In this document: positions 1 to 9,054 of the stretch, in pieces | How the letters are laid out: every line of letters begins with the position of its first letter | How positions within the stretch are numbered: position 1 is the stretch's first letter | Source: Penaeus vannamei | Taxonomy: Eukaryota; Arthropoda; Malacostraca; Decapoda; Penaeidae | Reading direction: 5' to 3' | Assembly (NCBI RefSeq): GCF_042767895.1 | Contig: NC_091589.1 | Location: 10,181,294-10,191,293 of the forward strand | Length of the DNA: 10,000 bases | Notes under the pieces: model-generated | The model's input: the letters and a program-made list of their open reading frames with translations, nothing else | The model's database searches: none | What the model was told of the DNA's origin: nothing | Program-made: the position numbers and the translations under genes

Positions 1-300
<300 letters not shown>

Positions 301-415
301 CATATACATATACATATACATATATACACATATATATCTATATCTATCAACCTATCTATCTATCTACACACACACATAGAGAGAAAAAAAAAAAGTGAGA
401 GACAGACAGACACCG
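301..415. repeat. ATAC / CTAT / CA / A-rich / GACA compound repeat
   Basis: This is a chain of short arrays: CATATA units up to about 335, CTAT units around 351-366, CA at about 366-376, GAGA with an A run at 384-394, then GACA units at 400-412. Compound runs like this are typical of slippage-prone DNA. No unit exceeds a few copies. Confidence 0.8.
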
Positions 416-833
416 AAACAGACAAACAGAAAATAAAAAGACGAAACCCGAGGCATAACCCGCAAATCCTGGAAAGGCACCCAAAGACGCCACAGAACAC
501 TTGCTGCCTCATGAATAAATTAGTCTTTTTCTGTTTTTCTTTTTTTTTTTTCTTCTTTTTTCTTTTTTCCTTCATGACTTTCCGCAAAAGGGGGACAGAG
601 TGATGGGGAAGAGCATTTAGAACCAACGCATTAGGGAGGTCAATACAACGCCGCCCCAGGAGAAGACATTATCAAATCAAACGCATTAGCAAATAATAAT
701 GATAATAACGATAATAATAAGAAGAATAAAAAATGTGAACGCGAGTACACTAACGACTTTATTAGCAAGCACATCAGTAACAATTTAAATGATATCATTA
801 TAAACTTTCTTGATTGTCATACATAATGTCTCT
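416..833. other. Mostly unique non-coding DNA with T-rich and AAT-rich patches
   Basis: The sequence is complex except for a T-rich tract at about 525-570 and a short AAT/GAT-rich patch at about 691-728. A 10-bp direct repeat, AACGCATTAG, occurs at 625-634 and 680-689. The only open frame, on the minus strand, runs through the T-rich tract as poly-Lys and has no domain signature. I see no splice-flanked exon, RNA gene or transposon end. Confidence 0.6.
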
Positions 834-1155
<322 letters not shown>

Positions 1156-1280
1156 ATCTGTCTCTCTTCTCCGTACAAACGTGATTTTTTCTTTCTCCTC
1201 TCTCTTTCCCTCCCTTTCGTGTCTTATATTTCGAAAGACGATTGCTACATAACGACAAATTATGTAATTTCGTTTCATAA
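1156..1280. other. Pyrimidine-rich flank grading into unique DNA
   Basis: CTGT and CT units follow the CCTG array to about 1220. About 60 bp of ordinary complex sequence follows, containing a short AAATTA/TAATTT inverted repeat. Nothing gene-like is visible. Confidence 0.5.
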
Positions 1281-1540
1281 GGGAGGAAGAGAAGGAGAGA
1301 GAGAGAAGGAAGAAGAGAGACGAAGAGGGAGAGAGAAGGGAGGAAGACAGACAGAGAGAATGAGAGGGAATCAGAAAGAGAGGGAGATAAACAGTAAGAG
1401 AGACCAACACAAGAGAAAAAAAAAGACGAGACACAGAAAGGGAGAGAGACAAACAGAAACAGAACCAAAACAAACAGAAACAGAGACACACACAAACAGA
1501 CAAACACAGATAAAGAAGGACAAACAGGGAGACAAACAAC
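1281..1540. repeat. Degenerate purine-rich GA/GGA/CAAACAGA tract
   Basis: The plus strand is almost entirely A and G with scattered C. GAGA and GGAA units dominate to about 1400, and ACAGA/CAAACAGA units after that. The 14-mer CAAACAGAAACAGA occurs at 1450-1463 and 1471-1484, showing local tandem duplication with a 21-bp offset. Peptides read here are only Arg/Glu/Lys or, on the opposite strand, Ser/Leu/Phe runs. Confidence 0.75.
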
Positions 1541-2490
<950 letters not shown>

Positions 2491-2733
2491 ACACCCACCC
2501 CCTTAGCCATCATCAGCAATAATAAACATAAATTCCAAGCCACCCTCAGAGAGAGCGAAAAGGGGGGACGGGAACCGGTCTCTGCACCAGCGCGGGCCAG
2601 AGGGAAACGGAGGTAAAAGTAAAAGTAAGAGGGAAGATGTATGGATTGAAAAAAAAGAGTGGCGAGAAGGAGAGGGATGAGACAAGGGGGGGGGGGGAAT
2701 AAGGTGAGAGGAAGCAGGGAATGAGAGGAGGGT
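2491..2733. other. Unique island with a G12 run
   Basis: Complex DNA with a moderately GC-rich core at 2560-2600 and a 12-base G run at 2686-2697. The minus-strand frame crossing it continues into the adjacent CT/CA repeats with Pro/Ser/Leu and Val/Cys runs, so I do not treat it as coding. The core is one of the few stretches complex enough for a homology search. Confidence 0.5.
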
Positions 2734-2759
2734 GAGAGAGAGAGAGAGAGTGTGTGTGT
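2734..2759. repeat. (GA)n then (TG)n junction
   Basis: Short pure GA (to 2750) switches directly to TG (2751-2759), and the sequence then becomes polypyrimidine. The short switch marks the edge between purine-rich and pyrimidine-rich blocks on the plus strand. Confidence 0.85.
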
Positions 2760-3207
2760 CTTGCCCCTTCCCCTCTCCTTCCTTCTCCCCTCTACTGTTT
2801 TATCCCTCCCCTCATCCTCCATACCCCTCTCCCCTCTCCTCTCTCCTTCCCCCCTTACCCTTACCCCAACCCCTCTCCTCTCTTCCCCCCTTCCCCTCTT
2901 ACCCCTCCCCTCACCCTCCATAACCCTCTCCCAACCCTCTCCTTCCCCCTTCCCTTCCCTCTCTTCCCTCACTTACCCAACCTCCCTCTCCTTCCCCCTC
3001 TTACCCCAACCCCTCTCTCCTTCCTCCCTTCTCTTCCCCTTCCCTTAATAACCCCTCTCTCCTTCCCCCTTCCTTACCTCAACCCCTCTCCTTCCCCCTT
3101 CCCCTTACCCCAACCCCTCTCTCCTTCCCCCCTTCCCCTCTCTTCCCCCCTCCCCTCTCTTCTTCCCCTCCCCTCTCCCCCCCCTTCCCCTTACTTCTTC
3201 CCCTGAG
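2760..3207. repeat. Polypyrimidine minisatellite with TTACCCCAACCCC unit
   Basis: About 450 bp is almost all C and T with a few A. A unit of about 30 bp, reading CTCTCCTTCCCCC then TTACCCCAACCCC, recurs with variation at about 2841-2872, 2986-3012, 3056-3084, 3085-3116 and partly from 3117. A longer element containing CCTCCCCTCATCCTCCATA near 2805 recurs near 2904 with one change, a 99-bp offset. The open frames read Pro/Ser/Leu only and should not be called genes. Confidence 0.9.
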
Positions 3208-3330
3208 GGGCAATATCTTGCAACAGGGGAAATGGATGCAACGAGAAGGTACATTTTTGAGTAATTGCAACGCTCTGCAATACATTATGCCCTTGCAATA
3301 CCTGGATTAAAGTGCAAAAGCCGGGGAAGC
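3208..3330. other. Unique island with six TGCAA motifs
   Basis: A complex island between pyrimidine-rich and purine-rich blocks. TGCAA begins at 3219, 3237, 3266, 3276, 3294 and 3313, all on the plus strand. GCAATAC is repeated near 3277 and 3295. The motif could be a binding-site cluster or the remains of an old short tandem repeat; the sequence does not decide between these. Confidence 0.5.
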
Positions 3331-3589
3331 GAGAGCGAGATAGAAATAAACAGAAAAGATAGATATGCAGAGAGACAGACTGGGGTTGCGGGATAGATAG
3401 ATGGATCCGTAGATAGGTTGATAAAACAGACTGATAGATAAGACAGATAAACGGATACATAGGTAGGTAGATAAATAAAGAGACAGAAAGAAAATGAGTG
3501 AGTGGGTGAGATAAGAGATAGAATGCGAAAGAAATAGAGACAGATAGATAGACAGACAGAGATGGATAGAGACAGATAGATATATATAT

Positions 3590-3590
<1 letters not shown>
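3331..3590. repeat. Degenerate GATA/GACA/GAAA tetranucleotide region
   Basis: Purine-rich sequence built of diverged GATA, GACA, GGTA and GAAA units, with a short TA tract at about 3580-3592. No unit is pure for more than a few copies, so it looks like an old array. Opposite-strand frames give Ser/Leu/Tyr/Ile runs only. Confidence 0.8.
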
Positions 3591-3622
<32 letters not shown>

Positions 3623-3624
3623 CA
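3591..3624. repeat. (TAGA)n microsatellite
   Basis: Eight tandem TAGA units, the youngest-looking part of the GATA-rich block, ending in a GACA step before the next array. Confidence 0.93.
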
Positions 3625-3664
3625 GAGAAAGAGAAAGAGAAAGAGAAAGAGAAAGAGAAAGAGA

Positions 3665-3672
<8 letters not shown>
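3625..3672. repeat. (GAGAAA)8 hexanucleotide array
   Basis: Eight GAGAAA units in perfect phase, passing directly into pure GA. Confidence 0.93.
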
Positions 3673-3696
<24 letters not shown>

Positions 3697-3714
3697 AACA
3701 GAAAAAGAGAGAGA

Positions 3715-3779
<65 letters not shown>
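3673..3779. repeat. (GA)n microsatellite with three interruptions
   Basis: GA units with AACAGAAA at about 3696-3705 and a GACA step at 3725-3728. It is followed by an ACAGACAGACAG run at 3784-3795 that mirrors the CTGT run starting the right-hand block at 3935. Confidence 0.95.
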
Positions 3780-3782
<3 letters not shown>

Positions 3783-3934
3783 GACAGACAGACAGGAACA
3801 GCATCACAAGCCCCACTTCTTCGGTACAAACTTATAAGCAACTCTCGCACCTGTACCTTTATATAACGACCACCTGTTTGACCTGACCACAAGTAGAGGG
3901 ATGAGCCGTGGGCTGTCTCTACCTGCTGTAGCTA
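3780..3934. other. Unique spacer between inverted GA and CT arrays
   Basis: Complex DNA of about 150 bp. It contains TTTATATAA at 3858-3866 and two CACCTG E-box strings at 3848-3853 and 3871-3876; ACCTG also occurs at 3881 and 3921. These could be chance hits. It would form the loop if the flanking (GA)n and (CT)n arrays paired within one strand. Confidence 0.5.
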
Positions 3935-4038
<104 letters not shown>

Positions 4039-4041
4039 TTC

Positions 4042-4043
<2 letters not shown>

Positions 4044-4123
<80 letters not shown>

Positions 4124-4141
4124 TGTGTGTGTGTGTGTGTG
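4044..4141. repeat. (TG)n microsatellite, first array
   Basis: About 49 TG units with one G-to-A change at 4117. Confidence 0.96.
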
Positions 4142-4484
<343 letters not shown>

Positions 4485-4578
4485 GTAATAATAATAATGG
4501 TAATAATAATAATAACAATAATGATAACAATAACAACAATAACAAAAATAATAATAACAATAACAAGAACAAGAACAG

Positions 4579-4579
4579 C

Positions 4580-4670
<91 letters not shown>
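4579..4670. repeat. (AAT)n microsatellite, about 30 units
   Basis: Uninterrupted AAT/ATA trinucleotide array, the longest pure tract in the trinucleotide region. It is flanked by AAC- and AAG-containing variants on both sides. Confidence 0.97.
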
Positions 4671-4674
<4 letters not shown>

Positions 4675-4750
4675 TAACATCAATATAATAATAACAATAT
4701 CACTCATGTGGGGCGACAAGGTAATTACGATATTTCTAATGATAACCATG

Positions 4751-4852
4751 AAAATAACAAAATAGTAACAATAACCAATAAAGTCTATTACAAGTAAACC
4801 AAAAATAACAAAATAGTAACAATAAACAATAAAGTCTATTACAAGTAAACCA
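4751..4852. repeat. 51-bp tandem duplication
   Basis: Positions 4751-4801 and 4802-4852 align without gaps and differ at one position, C at 4775 against A at 4826. Each copy contains the distinctive AAAGTCTATTACAAG, so this is a true segmental duplication and not AAT slippage. The unit is a multiple of three, which keeps the minus-strand frame open and gives a repeated 17-residue hydrophobic peptide, an incidental effect. Confidence 0.95.
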
Positions 4853-5096
4853 GCAATAACAATAACAATTAAAATATCAATAATACAAATAGCAGAAACA
4901 ACAATAACAATAATAGTAACAATAATTACCGTCAACATAATAATGATAATATTCGAAACAATAACAAAAACAACAAAAATAAACAAACAAACAATAATAT
5001 TAAGAACAACTACAACAATAAAATTATTAATAGTAGTAGTACATAATAATAATTGTAATAACAATAATATCAATAATACCAACATATAACAATAAC

Positions 5097-5097
<1 letters not shown>

Positions 5098-5152
<55 letters not shown>
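5098..5152. repeat. (AAT)n microsatellite, about 18 units
   Basis: Second pure AAT array of the region, followed by AAC and A-rich sequence. Confidence 0.96.
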
Positions 5153-5158
<6 letters not shown>

Positions 5159-5217
5159 TGACAAAAAAAATAGTAATAACAATAGTAATCAAAATAATAT
5201 CAATAACAACGATGATA

Positions 5218-5288
5218 GTAACAGCATCAACAACAACAGCAACAGAAACAACAACAACAACAACAAAAATATTAACAACAACAACAAT
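5218..5288. repeat. (AAC)n-rich degenerate array
   Basis: Mostly ACA/CAA triplets with AGC, AGA and ATT variants. It forms the right edge of the trinucleotide region. Confidence 0.88.
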
Positions 5289-5308
5289 ACAGAAAAAAGA
5301 GAAGTACG

Positions 5309-5441
5309 CCCCCCCCCCCCATATAGCACCAGCCGCCGTTCGGTTCCCTGTAGCATAGCATCGCCCATCCAAGTGACCTTTAAGCCAGTCCTCTAACAAC
5401 GCTTTCGAACAAATGGAAGCGAAATGAAGGGGGGGGGGGGG
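5309..5441. other. Unique island bounded by C12 and G13
   Basis: C runs from 5309 to 5320 and G from 5429 to 5441, enclosing 108 bp of balanced, complex sequence. The two runs are complementary and could pair as a 12-bp GC stem. The minus strand of the island is open throughout and reads LEDWLKGHLDGRCYATGNR in part, a more protein-like composition than the repeat frames, but about 36 open codons is not unusual by chance. No clear splice sites frame it. A fragment of a dispersed element or an exon remnant are both possible. Confidence 0.5.
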
Positions 5442-5568
5442 AGGTCCTCACCTGAATAAGGAAAGCGATTTTTTTAAGGGGGGGGATCCTACTTACACAT
5501 GTGTCTATCCATTCCTGTCTATCTATCATCTATATTATATCTCCCATCTATACCTATGTATCTGTGTG
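5442..5568. other. Short unique stretch with G8 and CTAT units
   Basis: Contains a T7 run near 5469, an 8-base G run at 5478-5485, and diverged CTAT/TATC units from about 5505, leading into the TATG array. No gene is visible. Confidence 0.5.
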
Positions 5569-5698
5569 CATGTATGAATGTATGTATGTATGTATGTATG
5601 TATGTATGTATGTATGTATGTATGTATGTATGTATGTATGTATGTATGTATGTATGTATGTATGTATGTATGTATGTATATATGTATGTATGTATGTA
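5569..5698. repeat. (TATG)n tetranucleotide array, about 31 units
   Basis: TATG units in constant phase, with changes at 5577 (T to A) and 5680 (G to A). A pure stretch spans 5581-5679. Met-Tyr-Val-Cys and Ile-His-Thr-Tyr frames here are repeat artefacts. Confidence 0.97.
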
Positions 5699-5833
<135 letters not shown>

Positions 5834-5848
5834 TCATACACACACACA

Positions 5849-5980
5849 GAATTTTACCTTGCGAAAGTGACAAAAATCCGTGATGCCCAAACGTAACCAA
5901 AAGAAAACACAGAAACAACTGCGAAGACGGACACAGCATCCAAGAACAAAAACAAAGAAACGTACAAGCTAAATAGAACT
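5849..5980. other. A-rich unique DNA
   Basis: Complex A-rich sequence with AACAAAAACAAAG-like patches. Nothing gene-like is visible. Confidence 0.45.
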
Positions 5981-6240
5981 CTCCTCCACCTCCTCCTCAC
6001 CATCACCAACCCTTGTCATCATCGCCTTCATCGTCACCATCCCCAACGTCACTATCATCACCGTCACCATCGCCTCCCCCCATCATCGTCATCATCAGCA
6101 CGCCATCCTCATCCCCCCCCCCCACCCCACCACCACCACCATCGCCATCCACACGATCACCAACATCATCCTCAACACCTCCCCCCCCCCTCTTCCCCAA
6201 CCAACGTCATCCTCATCGCCAACATCGTCGCCAACGTCTG
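5981..6240. repeat. Degenerate CAT/CAC/CTC trinucleotide region with C runs
   Basis: Built from diverged CAT, CAC, CCA, ATC and GTC triplets, plus C runs at 6113-6123 (11 bases) and 6181-6190 (10 bases). The plus strand reads Ser/Pro/Thr and the minus strand Asp/Gly/Val, so the open frames reflect the triplet pattern. Scattered substitutions mark it as an old array. Confidence 0.8.
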
Positions 6241-6375
6241 ACCTCCTGCCACGTCTTTCACTTTCAAAAGGATGACCGAAATGTCACCATCCGTCCGGCG
6301 ACAATTCTCACCATCGCCAGCCATCCATCCATCCATCCATCCGCCCCGCCGAGTGTCGCCATGCAATCCACATCC
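6241..6375. other. Unique flank with (CATC)5
   Basis: About 80 bp of complex DNA, then five CATC units at 6322-6342 and a short GC-rich stretch leading to the satellite. No separate function is visible. Confidence 0.55.
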
Positions 6376-6812
6376 TTGCGAGTGGATGAGGAATCGAGAG
6401 AACACACACATGGTCCATGATCCTCACGAGTGGATGCGGAATGACGAGAACACACCTCATTCTTACGAGTGGACGAGAAATGCGGTTTATATTTCTTAAG
6501 AGTGGATGAGAAATAAAGAGAACACACATCATTTTTACGAGCGGATGTGAAACAGATACCACACATACAGTTTAGAATTCTCACGAGTGGATGTAAAATG
6601 AGAACATACATCATTCCTACGAGTGGATGAGAAATAAGGACACTAAACATACGGTTGATAATTCATACGACTGGATGAAAAGAAAAAAAGAAAAACGAAG
6701 AGAACACACACCATTCTCACGAGTGGATGAGAAATAGACACCACACATAAGGTTTATAATTCTTACTAGCGGATGAGAAATGAAGAGAATACAAAGCGGT
6801 TTATAATTCAAG
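6376..6812. repeat. Diverged satellite with alternating A and B monomers
   Basis: Ten monomers begin with variants of CGAGTGGATGAGAAAT at 6379, 6427, 6466, 6499, 6538, 6584, 6620, 6668, 6720 and 6766, spaced 33-52 bp. Two tails follow this head. Type A carries GAGAACACACATCATT (6398, 6446, 6518, 6600, 6700). Type B carries GGTTTATAATTC (near 6484, 6570, 6653, 6751, 6799). The order is A A B A B A B A B and a final hybrid with both tails. So the unit of copying has been an A-B dimer of roughly 72-100 bp. Monomers differ from each other at many positions, so the array is old. Minus-strand frames read recurring SSTRKN and SHPLVR peptides, as expected from a tandem repeat, without stable frame. 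Confidence 0.9.
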
Positions 6813-7274
<462 letters not shown>

Positions 7275-7343
7275 GAGACAGACAGAGAGACAGAGAGACA
7301 GAGACAGACAGAGAAACAAACAGACAGACAGACAGAGAGAGGA
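7275..7343. repeat. GACA/GAGACA array
   Basis: GACAGA and GAGACA units with a CAAACA variant near 7316, ending in three GACA units. The same GA-to-GACA transition occurs at 3779-3795 and 400-412. Confidence 0.9.
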
Positions 7344-7548
7344 GAGAGAGAGAGAAAAAAAGAACAAGTTTCCCAGCTCCTCCTTTCACTTCACTTCACT
7401 TCTTCCAGTAGGATCCGTCGGCCGATTTCCTTTCCGCTGCTGGACAGGGATTCCTTCGGGCTCCCTCGGGATACTGGACGGACACACACACACACACACG
7501 TAGGATACTTCTCGAGTTCTCCTTCGGGGTTTAAAACACAGAGCGTCG
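7344..7548. other. Unique island with TTCAC and CA short arrays
   Basis: After a GA/A-rich edge there are three TTCAC units (7385-7399), about 80 bp of GC-balanced complex sequence, and a short CA run at 7482-7498. TCCTTCGGG occurs at 7452 and 7520, and GTAGGAT at 7408 and 7500, in the same order, suggesting an old partial duplication. No convincing coding frame is seen. Confidence 0.5.
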
Positions 7549-7850
7549 AAAAAAATAGGAGGAGGTGGGTGGCAAAGAGGAAGAGGTGGAGGAGGAGGAA
7601 TAGGAAAAAGAGAGGAGAACGAGGAGGAAAAGGAGGAGGAAGAGATAGAGAAGGAGGAATAGGAAAAAAGAGAAGGAGCAAGAGGAGGAGGAGATAGAGG
7701 AGAAGGTGGAGGAGGAGCAGGAGGAAGAGGAGAAAAATATAGAGGAAGAGGAAGAGGAGGAGAAAGAGAAAGAAGAAGAGGAAGAGGTAGAAGTAGAGGA
7801 GGAGAAGGAGGAGGAAGAAGGGTTACATGGAGGACAAGGAGGAGGACGTG
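7549..7850. repeat. GGA/GAA purine minisatellite
   Basis: Almost pure A and G on the plus strand, made of GGA, GAA and AGA triplets with ATAG insertions. GGAGGAATAGGAAAAA recurs at about 7594 and 7653, a 59-bp offset, and GAGATAGAG at about 7642 and 7690, so there is a long, loose period on top of the triplets. Minus-strand frames read poly-Ser or Leu/Pro and are not credible proteins. Confidence 0.88.
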
Positions 7851-8060
7851 ACGTGGAAGCGGACACGTAAAAGAATAAGGATAAAGAAGGAAAGGAAAAG
7901 ACAGGAACAAAATATACATCGAAGGAGTCGAAAAAGGATATACGACAGTCCAGACTCCCTCACACTTTTTCTCCTTTAGTCCAGTTCCTTGGGGGGGGGA
8001 AGCGCACCGCCAATGAAGGAGGAGGAGGAGGAGGAAGAGGAGGAGGAGCTGGAGGCGCAG
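7851..8060. other. Unique spacer ending in G9 and a short (GGA)n
   Basis: Complex A-rich DNA to about 7980, a 9-base G run at 7991-7999, and GGA/GGAA triplets at about 8018-8056. A 62-codon plus frame starts at an ATG at 8013 and reads Met-Lys followed by ten Glu from the triplets, then ordinary-looking residues to a stop at 8199-8201. It has no recognisable family and I do not call it. Confidence 0.5.
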
Positions 8061-8200
8061 GAGGCGAATCCCACAAGAAGTCCTTCCAGCCTCCTTCACA
8101 GCCACCGCTTAGTGCGAAGGACTGGCCGCGAGTCCCTCGAAGCGGCGGCCCAAGCACCAAACACTAGCCCGGAGAGTCCTTCCTTCCACCGCTTGTATTA
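8061..8200. other. GC-rich island with strong hairpin and direct repeats
   Basis: Complex GC-rich sequence. AGTCCTTCC followed by CCACCGCTT occurs twice, at 8079/8102 and 8175/8186. A hairpin spans 8105-8145: outer arms CCGCTT and AAGCGG, then CGA/TCG, then GGACT/AGTCC around a 7-base loop, with one mismatch and a 4-base bulge. Function is unknown; it could be a structured RNA element, part of a 5' leader, or chance. Confidence 0.6.
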
Positions 8201-8400
8201 AAAAAATAAAAAATAAAATAAATCCCAATCCCAATAATCGTATCAATAACAACCATACGATTAATGATACGAAGAAGACACAAGAACACACTAGAGTATA
8301 TCTCCTCTCCTCTCCTCTTCTCCTCTTCCTTCGCTCTTCTCGTACGAGAGTTTTACACACTCCCGCGACACAGACACACACGCAAAACTTTCCCTTTTTT
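8201..8400. other. AT-rich unique DNA with inverted repeats
   Basis: After an A/AAAT-rich patch there are two overlapping inverted repeats: AATCGTAT (8236-8243) with ATACGATT (8255-8262), and CGTATCA (8239-8245) with TGATACG (8265-8271). A CTC-rich run lies at 8301-8330, and TCTCGTACGAGA at 8338-8349 is a perfect 12-bp palindrome. No gene is seen. Confidence 0.55.
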
Positions 8401-8433
8401 TAAAAAGAAAACACTATGAGCACCATAAAAGCC

Positions 8434-8500
8434 GACGTGACACGTGGGGAAAATTCAGATAAAAAAAGAGATATATACGTATATGTTATATAAAACGCAC
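8434..8500 (+). promoter_or_regulatory. Possible promoter-like motif cluster (weak)
   Basis: On the plus strand I see a CACGTG E-box at 8441-8446, two ACGTG cores at 8435 and 8442, a GGGGAAAATTC string at about 8446-8456 that resembles a Rel/NF-kappaB-type site, and TATATAAAA at 8488-8496. Order and spacing are compatible with a small TATA promoter reading rightwards. No clear arthropod initiator lies 25-35 bp downstream, and no gene follows within the window, since the sequence returns to CA, ACAT and CT repeats. TATA strings are also common by chance in this AT/TA-rich DNA, so this is only a candidate. Confidence 0.2.
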
Positions 8501-8640
8501 AGGCACAAACGCGCACACTTGCCACACACCACAACTTTCTGACGGTGTTTCGCGGAGCACACACTGAGCGCGCGCAGTTACCACGAGGCCAGGCGGCACA
8601 CTAACATACACACTCGTCACCGACACACTGACACACGCAC
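8501..8640. other. GC/CpG-containing complex DNA with CA flavour
   Basis: A mixture of ACAC, GCGC and unique sequence, including GAGCGCGCGCAG at about 8566-8577. It forms the right half of the complex island. No open frame or RNA gene is supported. Confidence 0.45.
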
Positions 8641-8735
8641 CTACACACACACACACACGCACCGACGGACGGACGGACGGACGAACGAACTAACGCACGT
8701 ACACACACACACACACACGCACACACACAGCGCCG
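8641..8735. repeat. CA / GGAC / GAAC / CA compound repeat
   Basis: CA units (8644-8658), then four GGAC units (about 8667-8682), two GAAC units, and CA again (8701-8728). Confidence 0.88.
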
Positions 8736-8803
8736 CGCGACCACCACCGCCACCAACACTAACCAGCACTCTCACTCACTCAGATTGTCTCGCGTACACA
8801 CAC
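8736..8803. other. Short complex stretch
   Basis: Contains CCACCACCGCCACCA triplets and CTCACTCACTCA units, but otherwise no clear array and no gene. Confidence 0.4.
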
Positions 8804-8885
8804 GCATACATGCATACATACAGATATACATACGTACGTACGTATGTACATACAAACATGCATACATACATACATACACATATAC
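8804..8885. repeat. ACAT/CATA array with a 22-bp perfect palindrome
   Basis: ACAT-type tetranucleotides, with CGTA units inside. Positions 8827-8848 are identical to their own reverse complement (centre between 8837 and 8838), formed by TACATA, three ACGT-type units and TATGTA. Confidence 0.9.
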
Positions 8886-8931
8886 AAACGTAAACACACC
8901 TTCAATCACTTTCTCACTTATATACACAGTC
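8886..8931. other. Short unique spacer
   Basis: Complex sequence linking the ACAT array to the CT block. No feature seen. Confidence 0.4.
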
Positions 8932-8971
8932 TTTCTCTCTCTCTCACCCCATTCCTCTCCCTCTCTTCCTA

Positions 8972-9044
<73 letters not shown>
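8932..9044. repeat. CT-rich flank and (CT)n microsatellite
   Basis: Degenerate CT/CCT to 8975, then about 34 uninterrupted CT units (8976-9044). Confidence 0.95.

Positions 9045-9054
<10 letters not shown>

Larger units (their letters stand above)
4485..5300. repeat. AAT/AAC trinucleotide-rich region
   Basis: About 800 bp composed mainly of AAT, AAC, AGT and ACA triplets with two pure AAT arrays (4579-4670 and about 5098-5152). A short non-repeat patch at about 4700-4738 interrupts it. The 218-codon minus-strand frame (5085-4429) is a chain of Leu, Ile and Val from ATT/TTA triplets. It stays open because one minus-strand rotation of the repeat lacks stops, so I do not call it a gene. Confidence 0.93.

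Noticed and set aside
3191..3892. 233-codon minus-strand frame with Ser-Leu and Tyr-Leu-Ser-Ile runs
   Set aside because: Encoded by GA, GAGAAA and GATA arrays; the unique ends are short and without family signature.
6376..6812. Possible CRISPR-like array (repeated heads with variable spacing)
   Set aside because: The intervals between heads are themselves two repeated tails, heads are not identical, there are no cas genes, and the DNA is eukaryotic in character. It is a satellite.
7386..8105. 239-codon minus-strand frame starting with a signal-peptide-like Leu run
   Set aside because: It begins at GTG, the Leu run is the short GGA array read backwards, and the rest is Pro/Leu/Ser from purine triplets.
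8013..8201. 62-codon plus-strand frame beginning MKEEEEEEEEEELEAQ
   Set aside because: The acidic run is a GGA/GAA array; the remaining 45 or so residues match no family I know and the start context is poor. A transcript would be needed to call it.
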